Assembly: GCF_020880815.1 (NCBI RefSeq)
Contig: NZ_JAJITD010000004.1
Span: forward strand, 372,001-436,000
Direction of reading: 5' to 3'
Length of the DNA stretch: 64,000 nt
Source: Paraburkholderia sejongensis
GTDB taxonomy: Bacteria > Pseudomonadota > Gammaproteobacteria > Burkholderiales > Burkholderiaceae
In this document: in pieces, positions 8,878 to 16,961 of the stretch
How the letters are laid out: each line of letters begins with the position of its first letter
Numbering within the stretch: the stretch's first letter is position 1
Made by a program: the position numbers and the translations under genes
Notes under the pieces: generated by a model
Seen by the model: the letters and a program-made list of their open reading frames with translations, nothing else
Database searches by the model: none
Told to the model about the DNA's origin: nothing

Positions 8878-9627
8878 TCAGACCTGCGCCATCCCGCCGT
8901 CGACGAACAACTCGATGCCGTTGATAAAGCTCGCCGCATCCGATGCGAGGAACGCAACCACGTTGCCGATTTCCCGCGGTTCGCCGAGGCGGCCGAGCGG
9001 CACTTGCGAGGCCAGCGCATCGAACAGACCCTGACGCGCTTCGTCCGGCACGATCCCGGCGAGGCCCGGCGTGCGGATCGGTCCCGGGCTGACGACGTTG
9101 ACGCGAATGCCGCGGTCCTTCAGATCGAGTGCCCACGAGCGAGCGAAATTGCGCACCGCCGCTTTGCTCGCGCTGTAGACGCTGAAACTGGCGGTGCCCT
9201 GCACGGACGTGGTCGACGACGTGAGGATGATCGACGCGCCATCGGTCAACAGCGGCAACGCCTTCTGCACGGTGAACAGCACGCCGCGCACGTTGGTGCC
9301 GAAGATGCGGTCGAAGTGCTCTTCGGTGATCGCGCCGAGCGGCAGCATGTCGCCGCCACCCGCGTTGGCGAACAGGATGTCGAGCTTGCCCGCGCTGCTG
9401 GCGATCTGCGCATACACCGCATCGAGATCGGACAGCACCGACGCGTCGGCGCGAATCGCGGTGGCGGCCGGGCCGATCGCTTCGACGGCCGCATCGAGTT
9501 CGGCCTGGCGGCGGCCGGTGATGAACACCCGCGCGCCTTGAGCCGCCAGTTCCTGCGCAGCCGCGAGGCCGATGCCGGTGCTGCCGCCGGTGACGAGTGC
9601 AATCTTGCCGTTCAGTTGCCTGTTCAT
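8878..9627 (-). CDS. Short-chain dehydrogenase/reductase (SDR)
   Basis: This 249-residue classical SDR has TGGSTGIG at residues 13-20, NAG at 88-90, Tyr151 and Lys155 in YSASK, and the C-terminal [12 protein letters not shown] signature of tetrameric NAD(P)-dependent oxidoreductases. ATG 9627 has GGAG seven bases upstream and is preferred to a TTG four codons earlier. It is divergent from the LysR regulator at 9848, with a palindrome between them at 9757-9777, so it is probably that regulator's target. The substrate is unknown. Confidence 0.87.
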   Translation of the reverse strand: MNRQLNGKIALVTGGSTGIGLAAAQELAAQGARVFITGRRQAELDAAVEAIGPAATAIRADASVLSDLDAVYAQIASSAGKLDILFANAGGGDMLPLGAITEEHFDRIFGTNVRGVLFTVQKALPLLTDGASIILTSSTTSVQGTASFSVYSASKAAVRNFARSWALDLKDRGIRVNVVSPGPIRTPGLAGIVPDEARQGLFDALASQVPLGRLGEPREIGNVVAFLASDAASFINGIELFVDGGMAQV

Positions 9628-9756
9628 GATCTGCTCCAATTGTTGACGTGAATCGGTTGGGTTCTCTTCAGTTCAGCGAATCGATGCCTGCCGCGACGGT
9701 GCCGCGTCTTTCATTCGTTGCTGCCTGTCGTGCAGTGCATGGGTGTCACTTTAGGG

Positions 9757-9777
9757 ATTTATCGTTTGTTGATAAAT
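9757..9777. promoter_or_regulatory. Palindromic LysR-type operator candidate
   Basis: ATTTATC and GATAAAT flank a 7-base spacer in the 220-bp region between the divergent SDR gene (start 9627) and LysR gene (start 9848). The dyad is AT-rich in a GC-rich genome and is centred 80 bp from the LysR start, a usual place for an autoregulatory LysR site that also controls the divergent gene. Confidence 0.5.
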
Positions 9778-9847
9778 AGTGAACGATGAAATGACTATCC
9801 ACCACTGTGTATAATCGGCGCGTTCTTTTCCGAACCCGAGGCTCGAC

Positions 9848-10765
9848 ATGGATCAGTTGCTGGCGATGCGCGCGTTCGCCCGCGTGGTGGAGGCGGGCAG
9901 TTTTACCCGCGCGGCCGATTCGCTCGATATGCCGAACGCGACGATGAGCAAACTGGTGCAGGAACTCGAAGCCCATCTGGGCGTGAAGCTGTTGCAGCGG
10001 ACCACACGGCGGGTCACCGTGACACCGGAGGGGCAGGATTACTACGCAAAGGCGACCCGCATCCTGAACGACCTCGAAGACATCGATTCGTCGTTCAACG
10101 TCGCGCAGGGCAAGCCGCGCGGCAATCTGCGGATCGACGTCGGCGGCCTGACCGCCAAAGACGTGCTGATTCCGTTGCTGCCGGACTTCATTGCGCGCTA
10201 TCCGGAGATTCGCATCGAACTGGGCGTCGCCGATCGCGCGGTCGATCTGGTCGGCGACAACGTCGATTGCGTGATTCGCGGCGGGCCGCTCGATAACTCG
10301 TCGTTGATTGCCCGGCATATCGGCGATGCGGTGATGATGACCTGCGCGGCGCCCGCTTATCTGAAGCAGTTCGGCATACCCGCGTATCCGGAAGAGCTGA
10401 AAAACGGCCACCGGCTGGTCAGCTATGTGTCGTCGCAGAACGGCAGGGCGATGCCGTTTCGCTTCGAGAACAACGGCGAGCGAATCGAGATCAAGGTCGA
10501 GCACCGGATCGGCATCAACGAAAGCAATGCGCATTTCGCGGCGGCGCTCGCCGGCATCGGCATCGTGCAAACTTTCGCGCATACCGCGAAAGCGGCGCTT
10601 CGCGAAGGAACGCTCACTGAAATTCTGGCGAAGTGGCGGCCGCCGGCCTATCCGTTTCACGTCGTCTATCCGCACAACCGTTATGTCACGCATCGCTTGC
10701 GGGTTTTTATCGACTGGCTGCTCGAATGCTTTCCCGACAAGGTACGGGGTACTGATAAACGCTAG
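9848..10765 (+). CDS. LysR-family transcriptional regulator
   Basis: This 305-residue protein has the LysR winged helix-turn-helix at residues 1-60 (FTRAADSLDMPNATMSKLVQ) and a substrate-binding-like effector domain from about residue 90 (GNLRIDVGG onward). It belongs to the large CrgA/DmlR-like subgroup. It is transcribed away from the SDR gene at 8878-9627 and probably regulates it. Its stop overlaps that of the convergent LysR gene by 4 bp (CTAG). Confidence 0.9.
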   Translation: MDQLLAMRAFARVVEAGSFTRAADSLDMPNATMSKLVQELEAHLGVKLLQRTTRRVTVTPEGQDYYAKATRILNDLEDIDSSFNVAQGKPRGNLRIDVGGLTAKDVLIPLLPDFIARYPEIRIELGVADRAVDLVGDNVDCVIRGGPLDNSSLIARHIGDAVMMTCAAPAYLKQFGIPAYPEELKNGHRLVSYVSSQNGRAMPFRFENNGERIEIKVEHRIGINESNAHFAAALAGIGIVQTFAHTAKAALREGTLTEILAKWRPPAYPFHVVYPHNRYVTHRLRVFIDWLLECFPDKVRGTDKR

Positions 10766-11679
10766 TCGGCTTGCGTGTGATTTTTCACATGGTCGATGAA
10801 TGCGCGCAGCTTCGGCATGATCTGCCGCCGGTCCGGATAGAACAGAAACACGCCGGGCATCATCGGCGCATACGCTTCGAGTACCTGCACGAGTTTCTGC
10901 GTCTGCAACGCCGCGGTGGCCATCGGCGCGGGTAGCTGCGCAAGGCCGACGCCTTCGACGGCCGCGCCGAGCATCGTCGAAAAATCGCTGGCGATCAGCG
11001 GGCCTGACACCGCGATCTCGAGCGCGCGGCCGTGGTCGTTGAACGACCACAGTGCGAGTGCGCCGTCGGTGCGCCGCCAGCGCAAACACGCATGTTCGCG
11101 CAAATCGTCCGGCGTGGCGGGCCGGCCGCGCGCGGCCAGATAGTCGGGACTACCGACCACGACCGAACGGAACGGCGGCGTCAACGGCACCGCGACCATA
11201 TCGGCGGCGACGAACTGACCGAGCCGGATACCGGCATCGAAACCTTCCGACGCGATATCGACCAGCTCACGGCTGGCCGACAGCTCCACTTCGACGTCGG
11301 GATTGGCCTTGCAGAACGACGCGATCAGCGGTTCAAGCAGCAGCGGGATAACCGCGCGCGGCACCGACAGACGCAGCAGCCCGGCCGGCCGTTGGCCCAG
11401 GCCACGGGCGACCTCGCTGGCGGCCAGCAGTTCTTCGAACGCGGGTTTCGCGCGGGCCAGAAAGCGTTCGCCGGCTTCGGTCAGCCCGACGCTGCGCGTG
11501 GTGCGCACGAACAGCGCGGCGCCCAGGCGCGCTTCGAGCGCGCGCACCGCCTGACTGACCGCCGACGGCGTGACTCCGAGCTGCGCCGCCGCGCCGCGAA
11601 AACTGCGGTGCCGGGCGACGCTCAGAAACACTTCGACGCCGTCGAGCGCGCCCTGCCTGACTGTGAAGTTCTGCTTCAT
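10762..11679 (-). CDS. LysR-family transcriptional regulator
   Basis: This 305-residue LysR protein has the helix-turn-helix at about residues 14-70 (FRGAAAQLGVTPSAVSQAVR) and a C-terminal effector-binding domain. It is only distantly similar to its convergent neighbour at 9848. Upstream on the other strand is a small membrane protein gene at 11850, a possible target. ATG 11679 places the HTH at the usual distance from the N-terminus. Confidence 0.9.
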   Translation of the reverse strand: MKQNFTVRQGALDGVEVFLSVARHRSFRGAAAQLGVTPSAVSQAVRALEARLGAALFVRTTRSVGLTEAGERFLARAKPAFEELLAASEVARGLGQRPAGLLRLSVPRAVIPLLLEPLIASFCKANPDVEVELSASRELVDIASEGFDAGIRLGQFVAADMVAVPLTPPFRSVVVGSPDYLAARGRPATPDDLREHACLRWRRTDGALALWSFNDHGRALEIAVSGPLIASDFSTMLGAAVEGVGLAQLPAPMATAALQTQKLVQVLEAYAPMMPGVFLFYPDRRQIMPKLRAFIDHVKNHTQAD

Positions 11680-11849
11680 AGCCTGTCAACCTGGTGAGGA
11701 ATAGTCGCTCGCGCGTGACGATGGTACACCTGTCACCAGCGCGTCCACAGCGGGCAAGCGCGCCGGCCAGTACTTCGGGCCGCGTGCAATCTGTGCGCTC
11801 GCGCATTGTTTTTCGTGACGACCGCAGTTCACCCGACAGGAGGCGACAC

Positions 11850-12359
11850 ATGTCACCGCGACTTCTTTTTCAATTGCATCTGGTGCTGGGATATGTGGCC
11901 TGGCTGCTGTGTTTCGGCACTTACATATGGCCGAAACTCAAGGCGATGAATCCGTTCGATGCGCAACGCGCGATCGCCACCTTGCATAGCTTCCGCTTCT
12001 TCGGGCTGGTGTTTGTGCTGCCTGGCGTGGTCGGTAACGGGCTGCCCGCCGGTTTCGCGACGTTCGCCGCGTACGGCGATTTCATCACCGGGCTGCTGGC
12101 GATGCTCGCGCTGCTCACCGCGCGGGTGCGGCCGCTGTTCTGGTCGTTCGTCGTCGCGTTCAATCTGGCCGGCGCGATCGATCTGATTGTCGACTACGCG
12201 CATGCGGTGCAGGCCGATCTTCCCGCGCACGCGGCCGAACTCGGCGCGACCTACGCGATTCCGATCATTTACGTGCCGTTGCTGATGATCACGCACGGGG
12301 CCGCGTTTTATCTGCTGCTGCGGCCGCGCTTTCGAGTTCAGGCGGCGCCAGGCTATTGA
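11850..12359 (+). CDS. Small integral membrane protein, function unknown
   Basis: This 169-residue protein has four or five hydrophobic helices (about residues 4-26, 46-66, 72-92, 96-116 and 134-155). AGGAGG lies 8 bases upstream of ATG 11850, which fixes the start although the frame is open further 5'. No domain is recognised. It is divergent from the LysR gene at 10762-11679, with 170 bp between, and is followed by a terminator-like hairpin at 12445. Confidence 0.7.
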   Translation: MSPRLLFQLHLVLGYVAWLLCFGTYIWPKLKAMNPFDAQRAIATLHSFRFFGLVFVLPGVVGNGLPAGFATFAAYGDFITGLLAMLALLTARVRPLFWSFVVAFNLAGAIDLIVDYAHAVQADLPAHAAELGATYAIPIIYVPLLMITHGAAFYLLLRPRFRVQAAPGY

Positions 12360-12444
12360 GCCCGCGCGCTTCGCGTCATCCACCTGCGTTATGCTGTCGG
12401 TCGTCAAGTCGCGGCTGGCGGCCTGAACGGGCAGGTGCGAACAA

Positions 12445-12474
12445 CCCGGCGCAATGCCGCCGGGTGTTTTATTT
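12445..12474 (+). terminator. Rho-independent terminator
   Basis: CCCGGCG and CGCCGGG form a 7-bp GC stem with a 6-base loop, followed by TGTTTTATTT. It lies 86 bp after the membrane protein gene, whose transcript it should end, and 110 bp before the next start. Confidence 0.65.
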
Positions 12475-12583
12475 CACCGGCTCCTCGAGTCTTCCTGCCA
12501 GCGATTTGCGCGGCGCGTCGTCGAACTCGCTCTCGACGCGGCCAGACGCCAGGATCATCCACTGAACTCACAGAGGTGCCGAC

Positions 12584-13486
12584 GTGAAATACCGCATGCT
12601 ATTGCTGCCGCTCGTGCTTGCCGCCTGCGCGCAAACGCCGGAAGCGACCGGACCGGCTTCCACAACGACTGCCACGACTACGACGACTGCGGCGGGCGCC
12701 ACTACCGCCGCGACCGCAACCGGTGCACCGACAGCCAACAGCGCAGCGCCCGCACCTGCGGCCACCGCCGCGAGCGCGCCCGCGGCGAGCGGGGCCGACC
12801 TGCTGAGCCGCTATCACTGGCAACTCAGCAACGCGATCGACAGCAAGGGTTCCCGCATCGATGCGCTGTTCGTGCGTCCCGGTCAGCCTTTGCAACTGGA
12901 CTTCAACGCGGACCGCATGAACGTCGTCAATAGCTGCAACAACCTGGGCGCCGGCTACAGCATCAGGAAAGGACGTTTGCAGGTCGGGCCGATGGTGAGC
13001 ACGATGATGGCCTGTCACGATGCCGGCCTCGCCGCGCTCGACGATGCGATCTCCCAGCGTCTGCGTGGCAGCCTCGCCGTCAAACTGCTGGACCGCGACA
13101 ACGTGCCGAGCCTGCAACTGGTGACCGATAGCGGCGATACGCTGAGCTTTATCGGCATGCCGACCGCGGAAACGCGCTACGGCGGTCCCGGCGAAATTGC
13201 GTTCCTGGAGATCGCGCCGCAGACGGTGCCGTGCAACCATCCGTTGATGGCCAACCAGCAATGTCTGCAGGTGCGCGAACGTCATTTCGACGAACAGGGC
13301 CTCGCGAGCGGCACGCCCGGGCCGTGGCAACCGCTGAATCAGACGATCGACGGTTATACGCACACGCCGGGCATGCGTAACGTGTTGCGAGTCAAACGTT
13401 TCACCGTCAAGAATGCGCCGGTCGACGCGCCGACGGTCGCATATGTGCTCGATCTGGTGGTGGAGTCGGAGAAGGTCGGGCCGTAG
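12584..13486 (+). CDS. META and DUF4377 domain lipoprotein
   Basis: This 300-residue protein starts with GTG and the signal sequence MKYRMLLLPLVLAAC, whose Cys15 is a lipidation site. A Thr/Ala-rich linker (about residues 17-70) is followed by a META/HslJ-like domain (about 75-190) and a C-terminal DUF4377 domain (about 205-298, with CLQVRER and GYTHTPGMRNVLRVKR). META domains occur in heat-shock protein HslJ and secreted proteins linked to stress or antibiotic tolerance. The long low-complexity linker would hold the domains away from the membrane. It is a lone gene. Confidence 0.82.
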   Translation: MKYRMLLLPLVLAACAQTPEATGPASTTTATTTTTAAGATTAATATGAPTANSAAPAPAATAASAPAASGADLLSRYHWQLSNAIDSKGSRIDALFVRPGQPLQLDFNADRMNVVNSCNNLGAGYSIRKGRLQVGPMVSTMMACHDAGLAALDDAISQRLRGSLAVKLLDRDNVPSLQLVTDSGDTLSFIGMPTAETRYGGPGEIAFLEIAPQTVPCNHPLMANQQCLQVRERHFDEQGLASGTPGPWQPLNQTIDGYTHTPGMRNVLRVKRFTVKNAPVDAPTVAYVLDLVVESEKVGP

Positions 13487-13652
13487 AGAGGTGCTGCGCG
13501 GCGCGCGAGCCGGCAACCGGTGTACCGGCGCGCTGCAGACCGGCCTATCAGCGTATGGGCTTCGTTATGCAGACGGCGGTCGCCGGACATAGATGCATGA
13601 ACTGCGCGGTGGCCCGCAGCGCGTCGGGCGCCTTGTCACTTTCACGCGCGAC

Positions 13653-14423
13653 TCATTCGGTTTCGCTGTCGTCGCTATCGTCGCTATCGGCGTTCGACGT
13701 GCCTTCGTGCCGCATGGCCGCCCCGGCGAGCGTGCTTGCCACCACGGGGGCTGATTTCGTGCGCTCGCTGTAGCGATTCGTCAGGTAGTCCGAACGATCC
13801 CGCACCAACAGCGTGAACTTGAACAACTCCTCCATCACGTCAACCACGCGTTCGTAATAGGCCGACGGTTTCATCCGGCCGGCTTCGTCGAACTCCTGAT
13901 ACGCCTTTGCCACCGACGACTGATTCGGAATCGTCACCATCCGCATCCAGCGGCCGAGCACCCGCAGCGCATTGACCGCGTTGAACGATTGCGAGCCGCC
14001 GCAGACCTGCATGACCGCCAGCGTGCGGCCCTGAGTCGGCCGGATGCCAGCGCTCTCCAACGGCAGCCAGTCGATCTGATTCTTGAACACGGCGGTCAGA
14101 TTGCCGTGCCGCTCGGGGCTGCACCACACCTGGCCCTCCGACCACGCGGACAGTTCGCGCAATTCGACGACTTTCGGATGATCGGCCGGGACGCTGTCAG
14201 CGATCGGCAGACCGTCGGGATCGAACACGCGGGTGTCGGCGCCCAGGCGGCGCAGGATGCGCTCGGCTTCGAAGGTCAGCAGCCGGCTGTATGAAGTCGC
14301 GCGCAACGAGCCATACAGCAGCAGGATGCGCGGCGGATGCATCGAGTTTTGCGCGGGCGTCAGCTTGCGCAGATCCGGTATATCGAAGCGTGCCGGGTCG
14401 AGGTTGGGCAGATCGTCGAGCAT
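13653..14423 (-). CDS. arsH: ArsH-type NADPH-dependent FMN reductase (organoarsenical oxidase)
   Basis: This 256-residue flavoprotein matches ArsH: the start [18 protein letters not shown] binds FMN phosphate, with [20 protein letters not shown] and [20 protein letters not shown] following. ArsH oxidises trivalent methylated arsenicals and reduces other substrates with NADPH. ATG 14423 gives the usual family N-terminus ([20 protein letters not shown]); an in-frame extension to 14588 is unlike the family. The last 30 residues are an acidic Asp/Ser/Glu tail. It lies downstream of arsR-arsC, but a terminator candidate separates them. Confidence 0.92.
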   Translation of the reverse strand: MLDDLPNLDPARFDIPDLRKLTPAQNSMHPPRILLLYGSLRATSYSRLLTFEAERILRRLGADTRVFDPDGLPIADSVPADHPKVVELRELSAWSEGQVWCSPERHGNLTAVFKNQIDWLPLESAGIRPTQGRTLAVMQVCGGSQSFNAVNALRVLGRWMRMVTIPNQSSVAKAYQEFDEAGRMKPSAYYERVVDVMEELFKFTLLVRDRSDYLTNRYSERTKSAPVVASTLAGAAMRHEGTSNADSDDSDDSETE

Positions 14424-14546
14424 GGTCAGTGGTTCCGGGTGGTGGAGGCGATGCCACGGGGCGGGGCTTCGTACATGTGGCCCGGCCACGCAGTGGGCGA
14501 CGCCGAGCCGGCAATTGAGCAGATACGCGAGCCCCGAGTAGCGCTC

Positions 14547-14582
14547 AAAAAAAACCGATCGCCGGGCGCGCTTGCGCGCGAA
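14547..14582 (-). terminator. Candidate terminator after arsC
   Basis: Read on the minus strand just past the arsC stop, a GC-rich hairpin region (CGCGC-GCAA-GCGCG and CCG-GCGAT-CGG) leads directly into eight T residues (complement of 14547-14554). This would end the arsR-arsC transcript before arsH. Confidence 0.5.
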
Positions 14583-14584
14583 GT

Positions 14585-15106
14585 TCAAGGCTGCTCATCG
14601 TTGTCCCCGGGCGGCCGCGCGCCGATCGCGCGCATCTCGCGCTGGATCGCCGCGCGGTCGAGCTGCTCCAGCGGCAGATTCAGAAACTGGCGCACACGGC
14701 TCCCGATCTGTCGATATACCTGCCGAAAAACCTTGCGCTTGTCGTCGTCGCTACCCTGTGCAGCGGCTGGGTCTTCGAAACCCCAATGCGCGGTGATCGG
14801 CTGACCAGGCCACAACGGACAGGTTTCGCCGGCCGCCTGGTCGCACACGGTAATCACGAAGTCCATGCGCGGCGCGCCGGGCCCGGCGAATTCATCCCAG
14901 CTTTTGCTGCGCATCCGCGCGGTGTCGTAGCCGAGCGTTTTGCATTGCTCGATCGCGAACGGATTGACGGTGCCGGACGGGTGGCTGCCCGCGCTATAAG
15001 CGCGCAATCTGCCATTGCCGTGCACGTTCAATAGCGCTTCGGCCATGATGCTGCGCGCGCTGTTGCCGGTGCAGAGAATCAGTATGGAGTACGGTTGATC
15101 GTTCAC
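14585..15106 (-). CDS. arsC: Arsenate reductase, low-molecular-weight phosphatase (thioredoxin-coupled) type
   Basis: This 173-residue protein has the phosphatase-fold P-loop CTGNSARS with nucleophile Cys12, and further cysteines at 88 (TVCDQ) and 96 (ETCPLWPG) that match the relay of thioredoxin-linked ArsC. It reduces arsenate to arsenite. The start is GTG 15106, overlapping the arsR stop by 4 bp, so the two are translationally coupled. No arsenite pump gene follows. Confidence 0.92.
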   Translation of the reverse strand: MNDQPYSILILCTGNSARSIMAEALLNVHGNGRLRAYSAGSHPSGTVNPFAIEQCKTLGYDTARMRSKSWDEFAGPGAPRMDFVITVCDQAAGETCPLWPGQPITAHWGFEDPAAAQGSDDDKRKVFRQVYRQIGSRVRQFLNLPLEQLDRAAIQREMRAIGARPPGDNDEQP

Positions 15107-15462
15107 TTGCGCTTCCGGGAATGCTTGACGGTTTCGGCCGGGGGGCGGCACGCCGCCGGATCGCTGGCCGTGCACGGCGCGCCGGCACAACAGTTGTCGG
15201 TGAGAAAACCCAGCAGCGACGTCATCGCGTCGAAGTTGGCGGTGTAAATGACGAAGCGTCCTTCCTGCCGCGGACTCACGAGTTCGGCGTGAGTGAGGTC
15301 CTTCAGATGAAACGACAGGCCGGACGGCGAGATGCCCAATGCCTGCGCGATGTCGCCGGCGGCCATGCCCTGAGGGCCGGCCACGACGAGTTGGCGAAAG
15401 ATCGCGAGGCGGGATTCGTGAGCGAGCGCGCCGAGGGCGCGGACGGCGTTGATGGTGTCCAT
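15103..15462 (-). CDS. arsR: ArsR-family metalloregulatory repressor
   Basis: This 119-residue ArsR/SmtB protein has a winged helix with recognition helix around GISPSGLSFHLKDLTHAELV. Lacking the classical CVC motif in the DNA-binding helix, it carries C-terminal cysteines 91, 92, 97 and 105 (DNCCAGAPC), like the Acidithiobacillus-type ArsR that binds arsenite near the C-terminus. A palindrome 29 bp upstream of its start is a likely operator. It leads an operon with arsC. Confidence 0.9.
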   Translation of the reverse strand: MDTINAVRALGALAHESRLAIFRQLVVAGPQGMAAGDIAQALGISPSGLSFHLKDLTHAELVSPRQEGRFVIYTANFDAMTSLLGFLTDNCCAGAPCTASDPAACRPPAETVKHSRKRK

Positions 15463-15490
15463 GCGCGCACTCTACACGGTGCGCCTTTAT

Positions 15491-15510
15491 ATTTCAATAA
15501 ATGTTGAAAT
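15491..15510. promoter_or_regulatory. ArsR operator candidate
   Basis: ATTTCAA and TTGAAAT surround a 6-base spacer, between the divergent-facing ends of arsR (start 15462) and the AraC gene (stop 15518). On the minus strand the inner half supplies TTGAAA, 17 bases before TAGAGT, so the dyad would overlap the -35 of the arsR promoter. Such a promoter would give a very short leader. Confidence 0.55.
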
Positions 15511-15517
15511 GAGACGG

Positions 15518-16546
15518 TTACGCACACCGTTGCCGGCGCTTCTGCGTATCGCTGGGCAATTCATTGAAACGCGCGAAGTAATACGCGGAGAAGCGACCGA
15601 GATGGCCGAAGCCGAACGCTAGCGCGGTATCGGTGATGCTGCATGCGGACTCGGTCAGCAGACGAGTGCGCGCCGCTTCGAGGCGGATGTTGCGCAGCAG
15701 TTCCATCGGCGTCACGCCATGATGGCGCCGGCACATCACATTCAGCGTGCGAAAACTGACCCCGGCCACCCGCGCGAGATCTTCGAGCGAGATCGGCGCG
15801 CACAGCCGCGAGTCGATGTATTCGAGCAATACTTCCATCTGTTTCGCGCCGCCGTTGTGCGGTCGCGTGTCGGCGCCGTAATGGGCCGGCTCGGCTGATT
15901 CAAGCGCTGACGCGGGCGCCGGCGCTGCTTGCGGCGGCTGATGCATCAGTAGAAACAGCGCGAGATTGCGTTCGAAATGATCGCTCCACTCGCGCCGCAG
16001 ATCGCCGCTGCCCGATTGCGCGGCAATGTTCAGCAACGACTGCGTGATCAGGTCCCACTGCGAACCGAGCGACTGCGGCAGCAACCGGCCCGGCACCAGA
16101 TCGAGTTCATCGTCGGGCGCGCGGCCCGCCACCTCCAGCATCAACGCATCCGGCACTCTGACGATGAACTGCTGGGTCCCCGGCGACCAGCGCAGCCGTA
16201 CGCTTCGTTGCGGCGACAACACGGCGGTGCGACCCTCGGCGACGCTCATCACAGTACCGTCGCATTCGATTTGCGCGCCCCCTCGCAACGACGTATGCAC
16301 GAGCGAAAAGCCGTCGAACGGTTGTGGCGTGACCTCGACCTCCGCACCGTATTGCAGCGCGTAGATGCGCAGATGATTCAACTGCACCTTGAATAGCGCG
16401 GTATCCGGCACACCACGTTTCCAATGTAGTACGTGATCGCTTAATTCGCGCGCGACGTGCTCATGGCTATCGGCGGCGTTGTCGGAACGGAACAGGCAAT
16501 TGCGATACAGCGCCGACAGCGCTTCAGATTTCGTTGACAAAGTCAT
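15518..16546 (-). CDS. AraC-family transcriptional regulator (AraC-binding-like, aromatic-acid type)
   Basis: This 342-residue protein has an N-terminal AraC-binding-like region (about residues 40-215) and a C-terminal HTH_18 domain (about 235-335) with GVSFRTLNVMCRRHHGVTPM and AFGFGHLGRFSAYYFARFNE. The architecture resembles regulators of benzoate, anthranilate and related aromatic-acid genes. GGAGA precedes ATG 16546. It is divergent from the AAHS-type transporter at 16962, with direct repeats between them, so it probably activates that gene. Confidence 0.87.
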   Translation of the reverse strand: MTLSTKSEALSALYRNCLFRSDNAADSHEHVARELSDHVLHWKRGVPDTALFKVQLNHLRIYALQYGAEVEVTPQPFDGFSLVHTSLRGGAQIECDGTVMSVAEGRTAVLSPQRSVRLRWSPGTQQFIVRVPDALMLEVAGRAPDDELDLVPGRLLPQSLGSQWDLITQSLLNIAAQSGSGDLRREWSDHFERNLALFLLMHQPPQAAPAPASALESAEPAHYGADTRPHNGGAKQMEVLLEYIDSRLCAPISLEDLARVAGVSFRTLNVMCRRHHGVTPMELLRNIRLEAARTRLLTESACSITDTALAFGFGHLGRFSAYYFARFNELPSDTQKRRQRCA

Positions 16547-16961
16547 GCCGTCTCCAATGTTGCCTGGTGCGCTTCCCGTCGCATTCCGAACTATCGGAAT
16601 GCCGCTGTTTCAGGCCTCTTTCGCAGGCGTGAATGTCCCGTGCGGAGGTGGCGATGGGCCGGGCATAGCGCTGCTCTCCGATGCGCCGAATCGGGAAAGC
16701 GACTGCTATCGCCGCATGGGTCGGAGCCAGTGTATGTCAGCGAGGAAAAAAGCGGACTGACCTGGATAGCTGATGTGCAATTTCTGGATAGTGGAAACCT
16801 TTCTGGATTCATACACTGCGCCCGTTCATACGTAGAAAACCCGCGCCGCCGGCCATCCGGCAAGCGTTCGACTTCAGAGCTGTCGTGCTCCGAAGCGACG
16901 CGGCGGCGCCCGATCTGGCCTTGCGTCGTCGCGGTAAGGCTTTGAAAAGGAGCAGACATCC
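16547..16961. other. Non-coding divergent promoter region (AraC / MFS)
   Basis: These 415 bp separate the divergent AraC regulator and the MFS transporter. They hold three spaced direct repeats at 16762-16809 and the AAGGAG ribosome site of the transporter. No open frame looks coding. Confidence 0.55.
16762..16809 (+). promoter_or_regulatory. Direct repeats, candidate AraC-family binding sites
   Basis: CTGGATA occurs at 16762-16768 and 16784-16790, and CTGGATT at 16803-16809, spaced 22 and 19 bp, about two helical turns. AraC-family activators typically bind such same-orientation half-sites upstream of a target promoter. The last repeat is 153 bp before the transporter start. Confidence 0.45.

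Noticed and set aside
14424..14588. N-terminal extension of ArsH by 55 residues
   Set aside because: The extension is unlike ArsH proteins, and the ATG at 14423 gives the family's normal start.
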